A stretch of 6,427 bases of DNA from JAHHLP01 sp041609895 (GTDB taxonomy: Bacteria > Bacteroidota > Rhodothermia > Rhodothermales > JABDKH01), in NCBI GenBank assembly GCA_041609895.1, contig JBFIPX010000191.1, positions 1-6,427 on the forward strand, in the 5' to 3' direction. Both the position numbers and the translations under genes were made by a program. How positions within the stretch are numbered: the stretch's first letter is position 1; each line of letters starts with the position of its first letter. Positions 6,010 through 6,427 of this stretch are shown piece by piece. The notes beneath the pieces were generated by a model. That model searched no databases. It was not told the origin of the DNA and worked only from the letters and a program-made list of their open reading frames with translations.

Positions 6010-6427
6010 ATGAACGTGTTCTACAAAAAAAGTCGTCGCCGCGCGCCGTCGGCTGTAGGTGTAGCTGTGATGCCATTGCTTGTAGCCGGTGTCTTGTCCA
6101 GTGGCGGCCCGCCCCCAGAGAATACGGGCTCGCCGGGCGATGGCGGAAGCTGTATCGGTTGCCACCCAGGCCCAGGTTCCGGCTCAGCGTCTATTCTCGG
6201 GGCACCGTCCGACTATTCTCCCGGGCAGGTGATCGACTTTGTAGTAAGTGTAGCGGATCCGGCAGCCACGACCCGATGGGGATTCCAAGTGACAGCGGAA
6301 GACGGGAGTAACAACAACGTGGGCACATTCACACTGGTCGACACGGACAGCACCCAGTACGCAGACGGCAACGCCGACTACGTTTCGCAGACAAAGACGG
6401 GTAATGAGCGGAACAAGTGGCGAGTTC
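6010..6427 (+). CDS. Exported choice-of-anchor V (Reeler-like) domain protein with one CXXCH; 3' end outside window
   Basis: The frame is open from the ATG to the window end (139 residues visible, no stop). A basic N-terminus (KKSRRR, residues 6-11) and a hydrophobic core (about 15-30, VGVAVMPLLVAGVL) form an export signal. Then comes NTGSPGDGGSCIGCH (residues 38-52), with a single CXXCH at 48-52, and a beta-sandwich-like stretch with YSPGQ (69-73), VSVADP, RWGFQVTAED (89-98) and VGTFTLVD. This combination (TGxPG, CxxCH, YxPGQ, GFQ) is the signature of the choice-of-anchor V family, whose members usually end in a variable surface-sorting tail (PEP-CTERM, type IX secretion or similar). That tail would lie beyond the window and would say much about the host. 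One covalent heme is likely but not certain in this family. It may be a secreted or surface partner of the upstream conduit (inference only). Confidence 0.8.
   Translation, partial: MNVFYKKSRRRAPSAVGVAVMPLLVAGVLSSGGPPPENTGSPGDGGSCIGCHPGPGSGSASILGAPSDYSPGQVIDFVVSVADPAATTRWGFQVTAEDGSNNNVGTFTLVDTDSTQYADGNADYVSQTKTGNERNKWRV

Noticed and set aside
5337..6011. Minus-strand open frame of 224 codons opposite the lipoprotein gene
   Set aside because: It lies against a well-supported cytochrome coding frame, has no recognisable motif and crosses the spacer and the next gene's start.
1..6427. CRISPR array, tRNA, rRNA, insertion sequence or attachment site
   Set aside because: No regularly spaced repeats, RNA gene signatures, transposase motifs or terminal repeats were seen; the window is almost entirely covered by seven coding genes.

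Overview
The window is a co-directional (+ strand) run of seven genes. Six of them, filling bases 1-5897, read as one operon for moving electrons from the quinone pool across the periplasm and probably across the outer membrane. The host must be a Gram-negative (didermic) bacterium: there is an outer-membrane beta-barrel, a lipoprotein signal and many exported c-type cytochromes. Coding GC is fairly high, roughly 55-60% by eye. The protein families recall Geobacter-like Desulfobacterota and uncultured relatives of the FCB group or Gemmatimonadota. The phylum cannot be fixed from this sequence.

Layout. (1) Bases 1-646: C-terminal 214 residues of a fused cytochrome b6/subunit IV-type protein with the PEWY quinol-site motif. 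Its 5' end lies outside the window. (2) 636-2006: a nine-heme cytochrome c with signal peptide, C-terminal helical region and C-terminal membrane anchor, overlapping the cytochrome b gene by 11 bases. (3) 2007-2108: a 102-base spacer with three small consecutive inverted repeats. (4) 2109-2717: a periplasmic tetraheme cytochrome of the c554-like type. (5) 2751-3938: a Tyr-rich, Cys-free outer-membrane beta-barrel with a GTG start that sits in a predicted hairpin. (6) 3953-4876: a 12-heme cytochrome built from c7-like modules, TTG start. (7) 4878-5897: a nine-heme lipoprotein with the Geobacter-type CX4CH/CX2CH module. (8) 5898-6009: a 112-base spacer. (9) 6010 to the window end: the N-terminal part of an exported protein with one CXXCH and a choice-of-anchor V (Reeler-like) domain, truncated by the window edge.

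How the genes may work together (inference). The b6-type subunit and the anchored nine-heme protein would form an inner-membrane quinol:cytochrome c module, with the multiheme protein in the place of cytochrome c1 or f. The tetraheme protein would shuttle electrons in the periplasm. The barrel, the 12-heme protein and the nine-heme lipoprotein have the composition of a porin-cytochrome conduit. Together the four cytochromes carry 34 c-type heme motifs (33 CXXCH and one CX4CH). This suggests a complete inner-membrane-to-surface electron path in one transcription unit. The direction of flow, the terminal acceptor or donor, and barrel-cytochrome binding are not shown by sequence alone.
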